This document shows positions 16,532 through 23,699 of a DNA stretch of 23,699 nt, piece by piece; positions within the stretch are counted from its first letter, which is position 1, and every line of letters starts with the position of its first letter. This stretch comes from Gammaproteobacteria bacterium. GTDB lineage: Bacteria; Pseudomonadota; Gammaproteobacteria; Xanthomonadales; Wenzhouxiangellaceae. The translations under genes and the position numbers were made by a program. The stretch is taken from assembly GCA_003561495.1 (NCBI GenBank), contig PWWM01000125.1, positions 1 through 23,699 of the forward strand, read 5' to 3'. Under the pieces are notes generated by a model. The model saw only the letters and a program-made list of their open reading frames with translations, was not told where the DNA came from and did not search any database.

Positions 16532-17101
16532 ATGGCGACCTACAGTACCAACGAATTCAAGTCCGGCCTCAAGATCATTCTCGACGGCGCGCCTCACAAC
16601 ATCGTCGAGAACGAGTTTGTCAAGCCGGGCAAGGGCCAGGCCTTCAACCGGGTCAAGGTGCGTAACCTGTTGACCGGCCGGACCATCGAGAAAACCTTCA
16701 AGTCCAACGAAACGGTCGAAGCCGCCGATGTGTTCGAGAAGGATCTGCAGTACCTGTACACGGACGGGGAGTTCTGGCATTTCATGGACCAGGAGACCTA
16801 CGAACAGCTGGCCGCAGGGGAAGCGGCCATCGGTGATGGCGCCCAGTGGCTGAAGGAGGAGGATATCTGCCACGTCACGCTCTGGAACGGCGAGCCGATC
16901 ACGGTCTTGCCGCCGAGCTTTGTCGAGTTGCAGATCGTCGAAACCGATCCCGGCTTGAGGGGAGATACCTCCGGCAGCGGCGGCAAGCCCGCCAAGCTCG
17001 AAACCGGTGCCACGGTTCGGGTGCCCCTGTTCGTGCAGGAAGGCGAGGTGATCCGTGTCGATACCCGCAAGGGCGAGTACGTCTCCCGGGTCAAGGACTG
17101 A
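16532..17101 (+). CDS. efp: Elongation factor P
   Basis: The 189-aa protein rescues ribosomes stalled on consecutive prolines. The N-terminal KOW-like domain carries the modification loop KPGKGQAF with Lys34 at its tip, the residue that EpmA/EpmB beta-lysylate. Two OB domains follow, with the C-terminal signature family TGATVRVPLFVQEGEVIRVDT. GGAGA lies about four bases before the ATG. Lys34 together with adjacent epmB indicates the beta-lysine form of EF-P rather than the rhamnosylated Arg32 form. The amidohydrolase gene starts two bases after its stop. Confidence 0.98.
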   Translation: MATYSTNEFKSGLKIILDGAPHNIVENEFVKPGKGQAFNRVKVRNLLTGRTIEKTFKSNETVEAADVFEKDLQYLYTDGEFWHFMDQETYEQLAAGEAAIGDGAQWLKEEDICHVTLWNGEPITVLPPSFVELQIVETDPGLRGDTSGSGGKPAKLETGATVRVPLFVQEGEVIRVDTRKGEYVSRVKD

Positions 17102-17103
17102 GC

Positions 17104-18438
17104 ATGAGCGACCGGGCGGTTGCACTATTGCCGGACTGGGTGGTCCCGGTCTGCCCGGAAGGTCGCGTGCTCGAGGCGCATGCGGTAGTTGTCGATCGTG
17201 ACCGGATCGAAGCGGTCGTGCCGGCGGATCGGCTCGAAAAGAACTTTGCGGGCATCGAAATCCAACGTTTGCGGGATTGTGTGGTGATCCCCGGTCTGAT
17301 CAATGTCCATCCCCATGCCGCCATGAGCCTGATGCGCGGCCTGGCCGATGATCTGCCGCTGATGGAGTGGTTGCAACGACATATCTGGCCAGTCGAGCAG
17401 CGCTGGGTGAGTCCGGAGTTCGTGCGCGCCGGATCCGAGCTGGCCATGGTCGAAATGCTGGCTGGCGGTACCACCTGCTTCAACGACCTGTATTTTTTCC
17501 CTGACGTCACGGCGGCCACGGCAATACGAGCCGGAATGCGCGCGGTGGTTGGATTGCCGGTCATCAACCTGCCCACGGCCTGGGCAGAGAATGAGGATGA
17601 GTATTTCAGCCGGGGCCTGCAGGTTCACCAGGAGCTTCTGGCCGAGCCACTGGTCAGTACGGCCTTCGCGCCGCACGCCCCTTACACGGTCAGTGACCCG
17701 GCCTTCGAGCGCATGCGCGAACTGGCCGAGGAAATGGATGTGCCGATTCACCTGCATCTGCTCGAGACGCGTGGTGAAATCGATGACAGCCGCAAGCAGT
17801 TCGGCAAGCATCCGCTGGACCGACTTGATGGTCTGGGCCTGCTTGGGCCGCGCCTGCTGGCGGTACACATGACCCAGCTCGATCAGGGTGACATGGATCG
17901 AATCGCGCGTGCCGGTGTCAACGTGGCCCATTGCCCGGCCTCGAATCTCAAGCTGGCCAGCGGCATCTGTCCGGTGGCCGAACTGGATCGACGCGACGTC
18001 AATGTTGCCATCGGAACCGACGGCGCGGCCAGCAACAATACTCTGGACATGTTCGCCGAGATGCGCCTGGCCGCGCTCCTGGCCAAGGGCGCCAGCGGTG
18101 ATCCGGAAGCCGTTCCCGCACAGCGGGCCTTGTCCATGGCGACCATCCATGCCGCCCGCGCACTCGGCCTGGAGGAAAAGATCGGTTCGATCGAGGTCGG
18201 CAAGCAGGCCGACCTGGTCGCGGTTGATTTGTCGGGTCTGGAGACCCAACCTGTGCATCATGTCATCTCGCAACTGGTCTATGCATGCCATCGAGGCCAG
18301 GTCAGCCGCGTTTGGGTGGCCGGGGAGACGGTCTTTGCCGACGGCCGGCCCACCCGCCTGGATCCTGACGCCATCAGCGACCGGGTGCGTCAATGGCAGC
18401 GTCGCCTGGCCAGGACCGATGCGGAGGCCAATCCATGA
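17104..18438 (+). CDS. mtaD: TRZ/ATZ-family amidohydrolase, probable MTA/SAH deaminase
   Basis: The 444-aa amidohydrolase is a TIM-barrel metal enzyme. Metal ligands are His69 and His71 (NVHPH), His218 (HLHLLET, with Glu221 as the likely catalytic base) and Asp306 (GTDGAASNN). Relatives deaminate 5'-methylthioadenosine, S-adenosylhomocysteine or related adenosines to inosine derivatives; substrate cannot be fixed by sight. The next gene is ubiG, a SAM-dependent methyltransferase that produces SAH, and the same pairing is known in Pseudomonas, so a role in SAH or MTA removal is plausible. The ATG lies two bases after the efp stop, and its own stop overlaps ubiG (ATGA). A longer frame upstream runs through efp and is spurious. 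Confidence 0.85.
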   Translation: MSDRAVALLPDWVVPVCPEGRVLEAHAVVVDRDRIEAVVPADRLEKNFAGIEIQRLRDCVVIPGLINVHPHAAMSLMRGLADDLPLMEWLQRHIWPVEQRWVSPEFVRAGSELAMVEMLAGGTTCFNDLYFFPDVTAATAIRAGMRAVVGLPVINLPTAWAENEDEYFSRGLQVHQELLAEPLVSTAFAPHAPYTVSDPAFERMRELAEEMDVPIHLHLLETRGEIDDSRKQFGKHPLDRLDGLGLLGPRLLAVHMTQLDQGDMDRIARAGVNVAHCPASNLKLASGICPVAELDRRDVNVAIGTDGAASNNTLDMFAEMRLAALLAKGASGDPEAVPAQRALSMATIHAARALGLEEKIGSIEVGKQADLVAVDLSGLETQPVHHVISQLVYACHRGQVSRVWVAGETVFADGRPTRLDPDAISDRVRQWQRRLARTDAEANP

Positions 18439-19160
18439 CTGAAACAGCAGACCACGATTCAAGCCAACTCAACCTGGACCCAGCCGAGGCCCGGAAATTC
18501 AACGCCCAGGCGGCACGCTGGTGGGATCGGGAAGGAGACTTCAAGCCGTTGCATGACATCAACGGTCCAAGAGTCGAGTATATTGCCGAGCGTGCCAACC
18601 TGCAGGACAGCCAGGTGGTCGATGTCGGCTGTGGAGGCGGGATTCTCAGTGAGTCCCTGGCGGCCAGGGGCGCCCGGGTGATTGGAATCGATGCCGCCGA
18701 CAAGGCGCTGGCCGTTGCCCGCATGCATTTGTCCACCAGCGGTCTGGAGGTTGATTATCGACAGATCACGGCCGAGGAGCTGGCGACCGAGCAATCGGAG
18801 TGTTTCGATATCGTCTGCTGCCTGGAACTGCTTGAACACGTCCCCGATCCGGCCAGCACCGTAGCTGCCTGTGCCGCACTGTGCCGACCCGGCGGAGATG
18901 TCTTTTTCTCCACCATCAATCGCAGTGCACGCTCCTGGGCCATGGCGATTGCCGGGGCCGAATACCTGCTGGGCCTGTTGCCGCGCGGCACGCATCGCTA
19001 CGATCGCCTGATCCGTCCGGCCGAACTGGCATCAGCCTGTCGCGAATCCGGGCTGGAAGTCAAGGACATCAGCGGCATCAGCTATAACCCCTTTTCGCGC
19101 ACGGTTCGGATAGGCGGCAAGCCTGCGGTCAACTACCTGCTTCACGCGACTCGATCCTGA
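18435..19160 (+). CDS. ubiG: Ubiquinone biosynthesis O-methyltransferase
   Basis: The 241-aa class I SAM methyltransferase carries out both O-methylations of ubiquinone synthesis. The SAM-binding motif VVDVGCGGG lies at 61-69, with a preceding FNAQAARWWD stretch (W29-W30) typical of UbiG, then ELLEHVPDP and the C-terminal GISYNPFS. It is probably peripheral to the inner membrane in the Ubi complex. The start overlaps the amidohydrolase stop, and the next gene begins immediately after its stop codon, so the group is a clear operon. Presence implies ubiquinone-based respiration. Confidence 0.96.
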   Translation: MTETADHDSSQLNLDPAEARKFNAQAARWWDREGDFKPLHDINGPRVEYIAERANLQDSQVVDVGCGGGILSESLAARGARVIGIDAADKALAVARMHLSTSGLEVDYRQITAEELATEQSECFDIVCCLELLEHVPDPASTVAACAALCRPGGDVFFSTINRSARSWAMAIAGAEYLLGLLPRGTHRYDRLIRPAELASACRESGLEVKDISGISYNPFSRTVRIGGKPAVNYLLHATRS

Positions 19161-19841
19161 ATGAATAGAAGGCCCGGCCTGCAAGCGGTGCTGTTCGACC
19201 TTGATGGCACCCTGGTTGATACTGCTCCCGACCTGGTGGCTACCTTGCTGCACTTGCGCGATTTGCACGGTCTGGCGCCGATGGATGCCCGAGGGCTCAG
19301 GCCATACGCCAGCCGCGGCGCACTGGGCTTGCTGGAGGCCGGCTTCGCCGACCAGCGTCATCTCGACCCGAACGGACTGCGTCAAAAATTCCTTGATCAC
19401 TATGCCGACAACCTTTGGGTCAACAGTCGTCCTTTCGATGGGATCGAGGGTTTGCTTGAACGGCTCAAGGAGTCCGGGTTGGAGCTGGCCGTAGTCACCA
19501 ACAAGATGGAGAGCCTGGCCCGTGCGGTGATTGAAAGTGCCGGCTGGCAAGCCCATTTCCCGGTCTTGGTGGCTGGTGATACCACAGCCAGCCCTAAACC
19601 TGATCCGGCTCCGGTCATCGAGGCTTGTCGGCAACTGGGCATTGATCCGGGCAGTGCAATGATGGTGGGGGATGACCACAGAGATATCCTGGCCGGGCAA
19701 GCGGCCGGCGCATCCACGCTGGTCGCCGGCTGGGGCTATCTGCCGGCCGATGTGAACATTGCGGAGTGGGGCGCTGACGGCGTGATCGCGAGACCTTCCC
19801 AACTGGAACAATTTTTGTCTGATTGGAGACGCACTCACTGA
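19161..19841 (+). CDS. mupP: HAD phosphatase, probable MurNAc-6-phosphate phosphatase MupP
   Basis: The 226-aa haloacid-dehalogenase hydrolase has the nucleophile motif FDLDGTLVD (Asp13, Asp15), VVTNK (111-115), Lys146 in SPKPDP and the acidic GDDHRD (170-175). Phosphoglycolate phosphatase (Gph) is the usual database label for such proteins. The position after ubiG, the C-terminal EWGADGVI and the SRPFDGIEGLL segment resemble MupP of Pseudomonas, which dephosphorylates MurNAc-6-phosphate in peptidoglycan recycling. MupP is therefore preferred. The gene abuts ubiG without spacing, and its stop overlaps hslO (TGATG). Confidence 0.75.
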   Translation: MNRRPGLQAVLFDLDGTLVDTAPDLVATLLHLRDLHGLAPMDARGLRPYASRGALGLLEAGFADQRHLDPNGLRQKFLDHYADNLWVNSRPFDGIEGLLERLKESGLELAVVTNKMESLARAVIESAGWQAHFPVLVAGDTTASPKPDPAPVIEACRQLGIDPGSAMMVGDDHRDILAGQAAGASTLVAGWGYLPADVNIAEWGADGVIARPSQLEQFLSDWRRTH

Positions 19842-20719
19842 TGCCTAGCGACTTCCTGCAACGCGTTCTGTTCGAGGATGTCAATGCGCGCGCCGTATTG
19901 GTCAGGCTCGACCAGGTACTTGACGAGATCTTTGCCGAAACCACCTATCCTCCAGCCGTTCAGATTCTGCTGGCCGAATCGCTGCTGGTCGTCGCCATGC
20001 TGTCTGCGGGCATCAAGTTCGATGGTCGCATCAGCCTGCAACTGCAGTCTTCCGGATCACTTTCATTGTTGATGGCCGATTGCAGTGAGGACGGAGGACT
20101 GCGCGGCATTGCCCAGGTGGACGAGCAGGCCGAATTACCGGACTCTCCGCAATTGCTGTTCGCAAGCCTGGCCGGTGAGGCCAACCTGGTACTGATCCTG
20201 GAGCCATCTGGTGGCGGTCAGCGCTGGCAGGGCATTGTCCCGCTGGAAGGGGAGGGCTTGAATGAGGCGATCGAGGCCTATTTCCAGCGTTCCGAGCAAT
20301 TGCCCACGCGGGTGAAGTTGTCCGTAGGTGCCGGGCATGCCAGCGGGCTGATGATCCAGCAAATGCCAGGCCAGAGTGATGACCCGGATGGCTGGAATCG
20401 ACTCGAACACCTGATGGCCACCGTGCATGTCGACGAGTTGCTCGAGCCGGATATGGAGCGCTTGCTGGAGAAACTGTTTCACCAGGAAACCCGACGCGTG
20501 TTTCCGGCGCGTGAGCTCAGATTCGATTGTCCGTGCACGCGTGAGCGTGTGCTTGGCGTACTGCAGGGGCTGGGCGCCGATGAGCTTCAGGACATGGCCA
20601 GTCAGCAGGAGGTCGTCGAAGTTCGCTGCCAGTTCTGCAACCGCGCCTACCAGTTCGACCAGTTCGACCTCAACGCCATTATCCAGTCTGGTGACGAGGG
20701 CGGGCCGACCGTGCACTGA
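19841..20719 (+). CDS. hslO: Redox-regulated chaperone Hsp33
   Basis: The 292-aa chaperone holds unfolding proteins during oxidative stress. The C-terminal redox switch has four zinc-binding cysteines, Cys230/Cys232 (CPC) and Cys263/Cys266 (CQFC), which release zinc and form disulfides when oxidised. I use the ATG at 19841, in the TGATG overlap with mupP, with GGAGA upstream; a TTG six codons earlier is less likely. The stop overlaps the next start, also as TGATG. Confidence 0.95.
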   Translation: MPSDFLQRVLFEDVNARAVLVRLDQVLDEIFAETTYPPAVQILLAESLLVVAMLSAGIKFDGRISLQLQSSGSLSLLMADCSEDGGLRGIAQVDEQAELPDSPQLLFASLAGEANLVLILEPSGGGQRWQGIVPLEGEGLNEAIEAYFQRSEQLPTRVKLSVGAGHASGLMIQQMPGQSDDPDGWNRLEHLMATVHVDELLEPDMERLLEKLFHQETRRVFPARELRFDCPCTRERVLGVLQGLGADELQDMASQQEVVEVRCQFCNRAYQFDQFDLNAIIQSGDEGGPTVH

Positions 20720-21558
20720 TGGCCGGGTCCCTGAACTGGTGCCGACAGCGCCTGCTGGTGGCCGGAAACCCCTTGACGGCGACCCTGCCGTTCGTCGAGC
20801 CGGACCATCGCGATGCCATTGTGGCCCTGCGTTGCCTGATTTCGGAAATCGCGGCTGGCGCCGGGGGGGTCAGCGAGCCTGAGGTGGGACTGGCCAAGCT
20901 GGAATGGTGGCGAGGTGCATTACGTGAAGACAATCCGCACCCGGCTGTCATGGCGTTTCGTGATACCGGCGTCTCGCAGCGATTGCCGGCTACTGAATTC
21001 GACCCGTTGATCGAAGCGGTTGTCGAGTTGCTTGAAAACCCGCGTTTCGAAAGCACCGATTCTGCCTGGCAGTTCTGCGAGCGCCTGGGGGGACAGGCCA
21101 GCACGCTGGAAGCCCGCTTGCTGGACGAGGAGGCTGCCAGTGCCACCGCTTTCAGCCAGACCGGCGCGGCCGCTTACCTGATTCGCATTGTTCGTGACCT
21201 GGCAGTGGATGCCCGCTCCAATCGCTGGCTGGTGCCACTGGATTTGCAGGCCGATTTCCAGGTCTCGCGTCAGGATGCCATGGGCGAGACGGCGGGGCCG
21301 AGCTTTGATGGGCTGGTGCGTGCCATGCTCAGTCAAGCGCTGAAGCGAGGGCAGTCAGCGGTCGAGGAGTTGCGGTCGGACCAGGCCTGGCGTCACCGCA
21401 ATCTGCTCATGCACTGGGCTCTGGATCGTCGCCTGGCTGGTGTTCTGGCCCGTCGACCGCAACGCATTCTTCAGCGCCGCGTCCTGCCCGGCCATGCCGG
21501 AAATGTCTGGTGTGCCTGGCGTCAGGCGCGTCGTCTGCGACGAAACCTCAAAGCCTGA
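20719..21558 (+). CDS. Squalene/phytoene-synthase-like protein lacking the aspartate-rich motifs
   Basis: The 279-aa protein has the all-helical make-up of the trans-isoprenyl synthase (SQS_PSY) family: an ALRCLISEI helix (37-45) and a KLEWWRGAL helix (60-68) like the second conserved helix of NDUFAF6-type proteins. The DxxxD metal-binding motifs needed for prenyl diphosphate chemistry are not evident. Mitochondrial NDUFAF6, a relative, assists complex I assembly. A non-catalytic or assembly role is thus possible, but no function can be assigned. It starts in the TGATG overlap with hslO and its end overlaps the convergent lipoprotein gene by 11 bases. Confidence 0.65.
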   Translation: MAGSLNWCRQRLLVAGNPLTATLPFVEPDHRDAIVALRCLISEIAAGAGGVSEPEVGLAKLEWWRGALREDNPHPAVMAFRDTGVSQRLPATEFDPLIEAVVELLENPRFESTDSAWQFCERLGGQASTLEARLLDEEAASATAFSQTGAAAYLIRIVRDLAVDARSNRWLVPLDLQADFQVSRQDAMGETAGPSFDGLVRAMLSQALKRGQSAVEELRSDQAWRHRNLLMHWALDRRLAGVLARRPQRILQRRVLPGHAGNVWCAWRQARRLRRNLKA

Positions 21559-22099
21559 CGCCGACTCCCACGCTGAAACGAGTACGGCTCTGCCACTGTT
21601 CGGGGTTGGCCGGCCATAGGTGAATGCGCTCGGCATGCAGAATCGGATGCGCGCGGAAGTACTCGCCCACGGCACGTTGTTCCAGCTCTCCAACAATCCC
21701 CAGCACAGTCACGTAGCGTCCGGGGGCATACTGAACCGGTTCAAGAAATCCCGGCTCGGTGACGATGAACCGAACCCCGGGCTCGGAGCGCAGTCGCGGA
21801 CGATCACCACGGTCCAGCGGATAGCTGACCACCGTCAGTTCAGTGGTATCGGCCAGGTTCTCGATGGCTACGATACGCCCGCCCCAGACCACGCGTTTTC
21901 CCTGATGACCTTCCTCGGCCAATACATGCGCCGGTCCCACCGCCGCCACCTCGACTCCCGCATCAACCACCGGCGAGCGCGCACACCCAGCTATGACTGG
22001 AGCGATCAGCAGGCAGGAAACTAGAGCCCACCTCCAGTTCTGCGGATGGCAAGTTCCGGAAACCGGAAACCGGAAACCGGACAACCGATCAATCTGCAC
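21548..22099 (-). CDS. slp: Slp-family outer membrane lipoprotein
   Basis: The 183-aa precursor has a long N-terminus, a hydrophobic core and a lipobox ending IAGC, with Cys39 as the predicted lipidated residue and Ala at +2, which favours sorting to the outer membrane. The mature part follows the Slp/YeaY pattern: HQGKRVVWGGRI, TELTVVSYPLD and GFLEPVQYAPGRYVTVLG. Slp is a starvation-induced lipoprotein of unclear function in E. coli. The only in-frame starts are a GTG at 22097-22099, preceded by GGGGGTGA in the end of the zinc-ribbon gene, and a TTG at 22084. A tandem heptamer lies in the signal-peptide region. The stop end overlaps the convergent prenyl-synthase-like gene. Confidence 0.82.
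   Translation of the reverse strand: MQIDRLSGFRFPVSGTCHPQNWRWALVSCLLIAPVIAGCARSPVVDAGVEVAAVGPAHVLAEEGHQGKRVVWGGRIVAIENLADTTELTVVSYPLDRGDRPRLRSEPGVRFIVTEPGFLEPVQYAPGRYVTVLGIVGELEQRAVGEYFRAHPILHAERIHLWPANPEQWQSRTRFSVGVGVRL
22056..22081. repeat. Heptanucleotide tandem repeat CCGGAAA, 3.7 copies
   Basis: Three perfect copies of CCGGAAA (plus strand) followed by CCGGA lie at the 5' end of the lipoprotein reading frame, encoding about residues 7-15 of the signal-peptide region. Because seven is not a multiple of three, loss or gain of a unit would shift the frame. Confidence 0.9.
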
Positions 22100-22373
22100 T
22101 AATCACCCCCGGACCCTTGCCGGCCGTCTTTTCATACACGCCCTTTCCGATCTTCTTGTACTGGGTAAAACCGGCCTTCTCGATGCTGGATTCCTTGAGC
22201 TTGTGGGCCTGCCCGCTGACCACATTGGGCGAGGAAATCAGTTGCCGGACCGGACCGCCGCATTCCGGGCAACACTCAAGCCGCGGATCGGAAAGTTTCT
22301 GCAATACGGTAAAGCGATCGCCACAGTGAGGACAATCGCTCTGTTCGGTGGTGGTGTATTCGTAAAACGGCAC
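22089..22373 (-). CDS. FmdB-type zinc ribbon protein
   Basis: The 94-aa protein has an FmdB-like zinc ribbon: it begins MPFYEY, has Cys14/Cys17 (CPHC) and Cys35/Cys38 (CPEC), and then a GGPVRQLISS stretch as in the family. The C-terminal KAGFTQYKKIGKGVYEKT resembles longer members. The spacing between YEY and the first cysteine is larger than in the commonest type. The start is a GTG at 22371-22373; the family-typical MPxYEY beginning supports it. Function is not established. The end overlaps the start of the lipoprotein gene, so the two may be cotranscribed. Confidence 0.82.
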   Translation of the reverse strand: MPFYEYTTTEQSDCPHCGDRFTVLQKLSDPRLECCPECGGPVRQLISSPNVVSGQAHKLKESSIEKAGFTQYKKIGKGVYEKTAGKGPGVISAD

Positions 22374-22478
22374 GCCGTGCAGGCTCCGGTTCCGATGAAA
22401 GGGTTCATGTTAGCGCACTCGAATCGATGAATCTGCGACAATGCCGATTGGATCCACTCAGGCGGGCATGAATTCCCG

Positions 22479-23165
22479 ATGAACAAATCTTTGCAGCCGG
22501 TCTGGTTGATTACCGGCGCTGCCGGCGCACTGGGCCAGGCCCTGGTGGAACAGGTTCTGGCCGATTCGGCTGAATGCATTGCTCTGGATCGTGATGAACG
22601 TTCGCTCAATGCAATGCACGATCGGCTGCTGGATAAAACCGGTCGAGCCCCATTGTTGCTGCCCCTGGATCTGGTCGGCGCCAGCCCAGATGACTACGAT
22701 GAGCTGGCCTCGACCGTCGAAGTCGAGTTCGGGCGACTCGACGTGATGATCCACAATGCAGCCAGCCTGACAGCTTTGCGGCCGATCGAGCATCAGTTGC
22801 CGGACGAGTGGATGAAGATCCTGCAGACGGGTCTGACCGGGCCCTGGTTATTGACCCGCGCCATGTTGCCCTTGATGCGAAAGGCCAAGGATGCCAGGCT
22901 GGTGTTTGTCAGCGATCGGCACTGCCTGGACAAGCCGGCCAACTGGGGTGCCTACGGCTTGTCACAGGCCGGCCGGGAATGGCTGGCCAGGGCACTGGCG
23001 ACTGAGCTGGGCCCGCGCGGTCCAAGCGTGCTGGATATTGATCCGGGGCCGTTCTATTCTCGCCTCAGAGCTGCGGCCTGGCCGGTAACTACACCGGACG
23101 AGCTGCCCTCGGCACAACAAGCGGCCAGGGGGCTGCTGGAGCAAATCGACAAAGGAGTGCAATGA
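22479..23165 (+). CDS. YciK-like short-chain dehydrogenase lacking the catalytic lysine
   Basis: The 228-aa protein follows the classical SDR fold: a cofactor-binding TGAAGALG (12-19), HNAAS (92-96) and ANWGAYGLSQ (154-163). It resembles YciK of enterics and its Pseudomonas homologue. The usual YxxxK motif reads Y159-G-L-S-Q163, so the catalytic lysine is replaced by glutamine. By eye, the catalytic Ser position holds Asp146 and the Asn position holds Gly118. It may bind NAD(P) without classical reductase activity. Its start has only a weak ribosome site; the next gene, hinT, begins directly after its stop with AAAGGAG upstream. Confidence 0.85.
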   Translation: MNKSLQPVWLITGAAGALGQALVEQVLADSAECIALDRDERSLNAMHDRLLDKTGRAPLLLPLDLVGASPDDYDELASTVEVEFGRLDVMIHNAASLTALRPIEHQLPDEWMKILQTGLTGPWLLTRAMLPLMRKAKDARLVFVSDRHCLDKPANWGAYGLSQAGREWLARALATELGPRGPSVLDIDPGPFYSRLRAAAWPVTTPDELPSAQQAARGLLEQIDKGVQ

Positions 23166-23510
23166 ATGTCCGATGATCTCTTCGAAAAAATCATTCGGCG
23201 TGAGATTCCTGCCGATATCGTGTTTGAAAACGACGATGTGCTGGCTTTTCGCGACATCGATCCCCAGGCGCCGGTCCATGTTCTGGTGATCCCCAAGCGG
23301 CGCATCGCGACCATCAATGATCTCGAACCCGGCGATGCCGAACTGATTGGACGCATGGTGCTTGCTGGCCGAGAAATCGCCGCTCAGGAGGGGCTGAGCG
23401 ATAACGGTTATCGCCTGGTCTTCAACTGCAACCGTGACGGTGGCCAGTCCGTCTACCACATCCATTTGCACTTGCTGGGCGGTCGACGGATGACCTGGCC
23501 CCCGGGTTGA
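23166..23510 (+). CDS. hinT: HIT-family purine nucleoside phosphoramidase
   Basis: The 114-aa protein is a HinT-type histidine triad hydrolase, which cleaves AMP-lysine and other adenosine phosphoramidates. The triad is YHIHLHLLGG with His98, His100 and His102, and the N-terminus DDLFEKIIRREIPADIV is typical. It ends at PPG near the expected family length. AAAGGAG lies about eight bases before the ATG. It abuts the SDR gene and converges with sodC, six bases away. Confidence 0.95.
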   Translation: MSDDLFEKIIRREIPADIVFENDDVLAFRDIDPQAPVHVLVIPKRRIATINDLEPGDAELIGRMVLAGREIAAQEGLSDNGYRLVFNCNRDGGQSVYHIHLHLLGGRRMTWPPG

Positions 23511-23516
23511 TCGGAC

Positions 23517-23699
23517 TTAGGGAGCCTCACGGATGACACCGCAGGCCAGCCGGGCGCCGGCGCCGCCGATCGGTTGGCTGCTGTGGTCATCGGGGTTTTC
23601 GTGAATGACCAGTGCTGCGCCATCCTCATCCAGGATCCGGGCGCCGAAGCTACCGTCCAGGCTGGCCAGGGTGGTGTAGAACTCGGCCCAGGCATAGCC
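23517..23699 (-). CDS. sodC: Cu/Zn superoxide dismutase, C-terminal part
   Basis: The last 60 codons of a gene cut by the right edge. The fragment reads ALVIHENPDDHSSQP, then GAGARLACGVI before the TAA. In the family the His of VIHE binds copper, the Cys of ACGVI forms the structural disulfide and the following Arg-bearing segment closes the active site. SodC converts superoxide to peroxide and oxygen in the periplasm; a signal peptide, if present, lies outside the window. It converges with hinT. Confidence 0.9.
   Translation of the reverse strand, partial: GYAWAEFYTTLASLDGSFGARILDEDGAALVIHENPDDHSSQPIGGAGARLACGVIREAP

Noticed and set aside
17125..18462. A 445-codon open frame on the minus strand opposite the deaminase gene
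   Set aside because: It lies fully antisense to a gene with clear metal-binding motifs and shows no recognisable domain; long antisense frames are common in GC-rich genes.
19032..19838. A 268-codon minus-strand frame opposite mupP
   Set aside because: Antisense to a HAD phosphatase with intact motifs and tight operon spacing; composition looks like a shadow frame.

Overview
The window is dense chromosomal DNA, roughly 60% GC by eye, with 28 recognisable protein genes, two of them cut by the window ends. I see no tRNA, rRNA, CRISPR array, insertion sequence or phage gene. The housekeeping content (accA, tilS, gluQ, xseB, htpX, epmB/efp, ubiG, mupP, hslO, hinT, plus HiPIP, an Slp-type lipoprotein and a FimX-like protein) points to a gammaproteobacterium. 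Xanthomonadales or a Wenzhouxiangella/Chromatiales-like lineage fits best; the finer placement is inference.

Region 1 (1-7852) is the most interesting. It looks like a bacterial ceramide (sphingolipid) locus in two divergent arms. The minus arm runs aasR (fatty acyl-ACP ligase), cerR (NAD-dependent reductase), acpR (dedicated acyl carrier protein), spt (serine palmitoyltransferase, cut by the left edge). The plus arm runs a GNAT-fold protein of the bacterial ceramide synthase type (bcerS), a MobA/IspD-like nucleotidyltransferase of unknown substrate, then lptF and lptG, the membrane subunits of the lipopolysaccharide exporter. Neighbouring genes overlap or touch at start and stop codons (ATGA, TGATG) nearly throughout. 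Acyl-chain activation, sphingoid-base synthesis, N-acylation, possible head-group activation and a lipid-export permease therefore sit together. The arms are separated by about 220 bp with a good sigma70-like promoter facing the minus arm.

Region 2 (7867-12391): a Tat-exported high-potential iron-sulfur protein (minus), a divergent alkB-type DNA repair gene (plus), and a minus-strand run gluQ, accA, tilS, xseB with overlapping gene ends.

Region 3 (12432-16478): htpX protease (plus), a 686-aa REC-PAS-GGDEF-EAL protein with degenerate catalytic motifs resembling FimX (minus), and epmB (minus), which lies back to back with efp.

Region 4 (16532-21558): a tightly packed plus-strand series: efp, an MTA/SAH-deaminase-like amidohydrolase, ubiG, mupP, hslO and a squalene/phytoene-synthase-like protein. 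The deaminase-ubiG-mupP order is also known from Pseudomonas.

Region 5 (21548-23699): an Slp-family lipoprotein with a heptanucleotide tandem repeat in its signal-peptide region, and an FmdB-type zinc ribbon gene (both minus); a YciK-like short-chain dehydrogenase that has lost its catalytic lysine, and hinT (both plus); and the 3' end of a Cu/Zn superoxide dismutase gene (minus).
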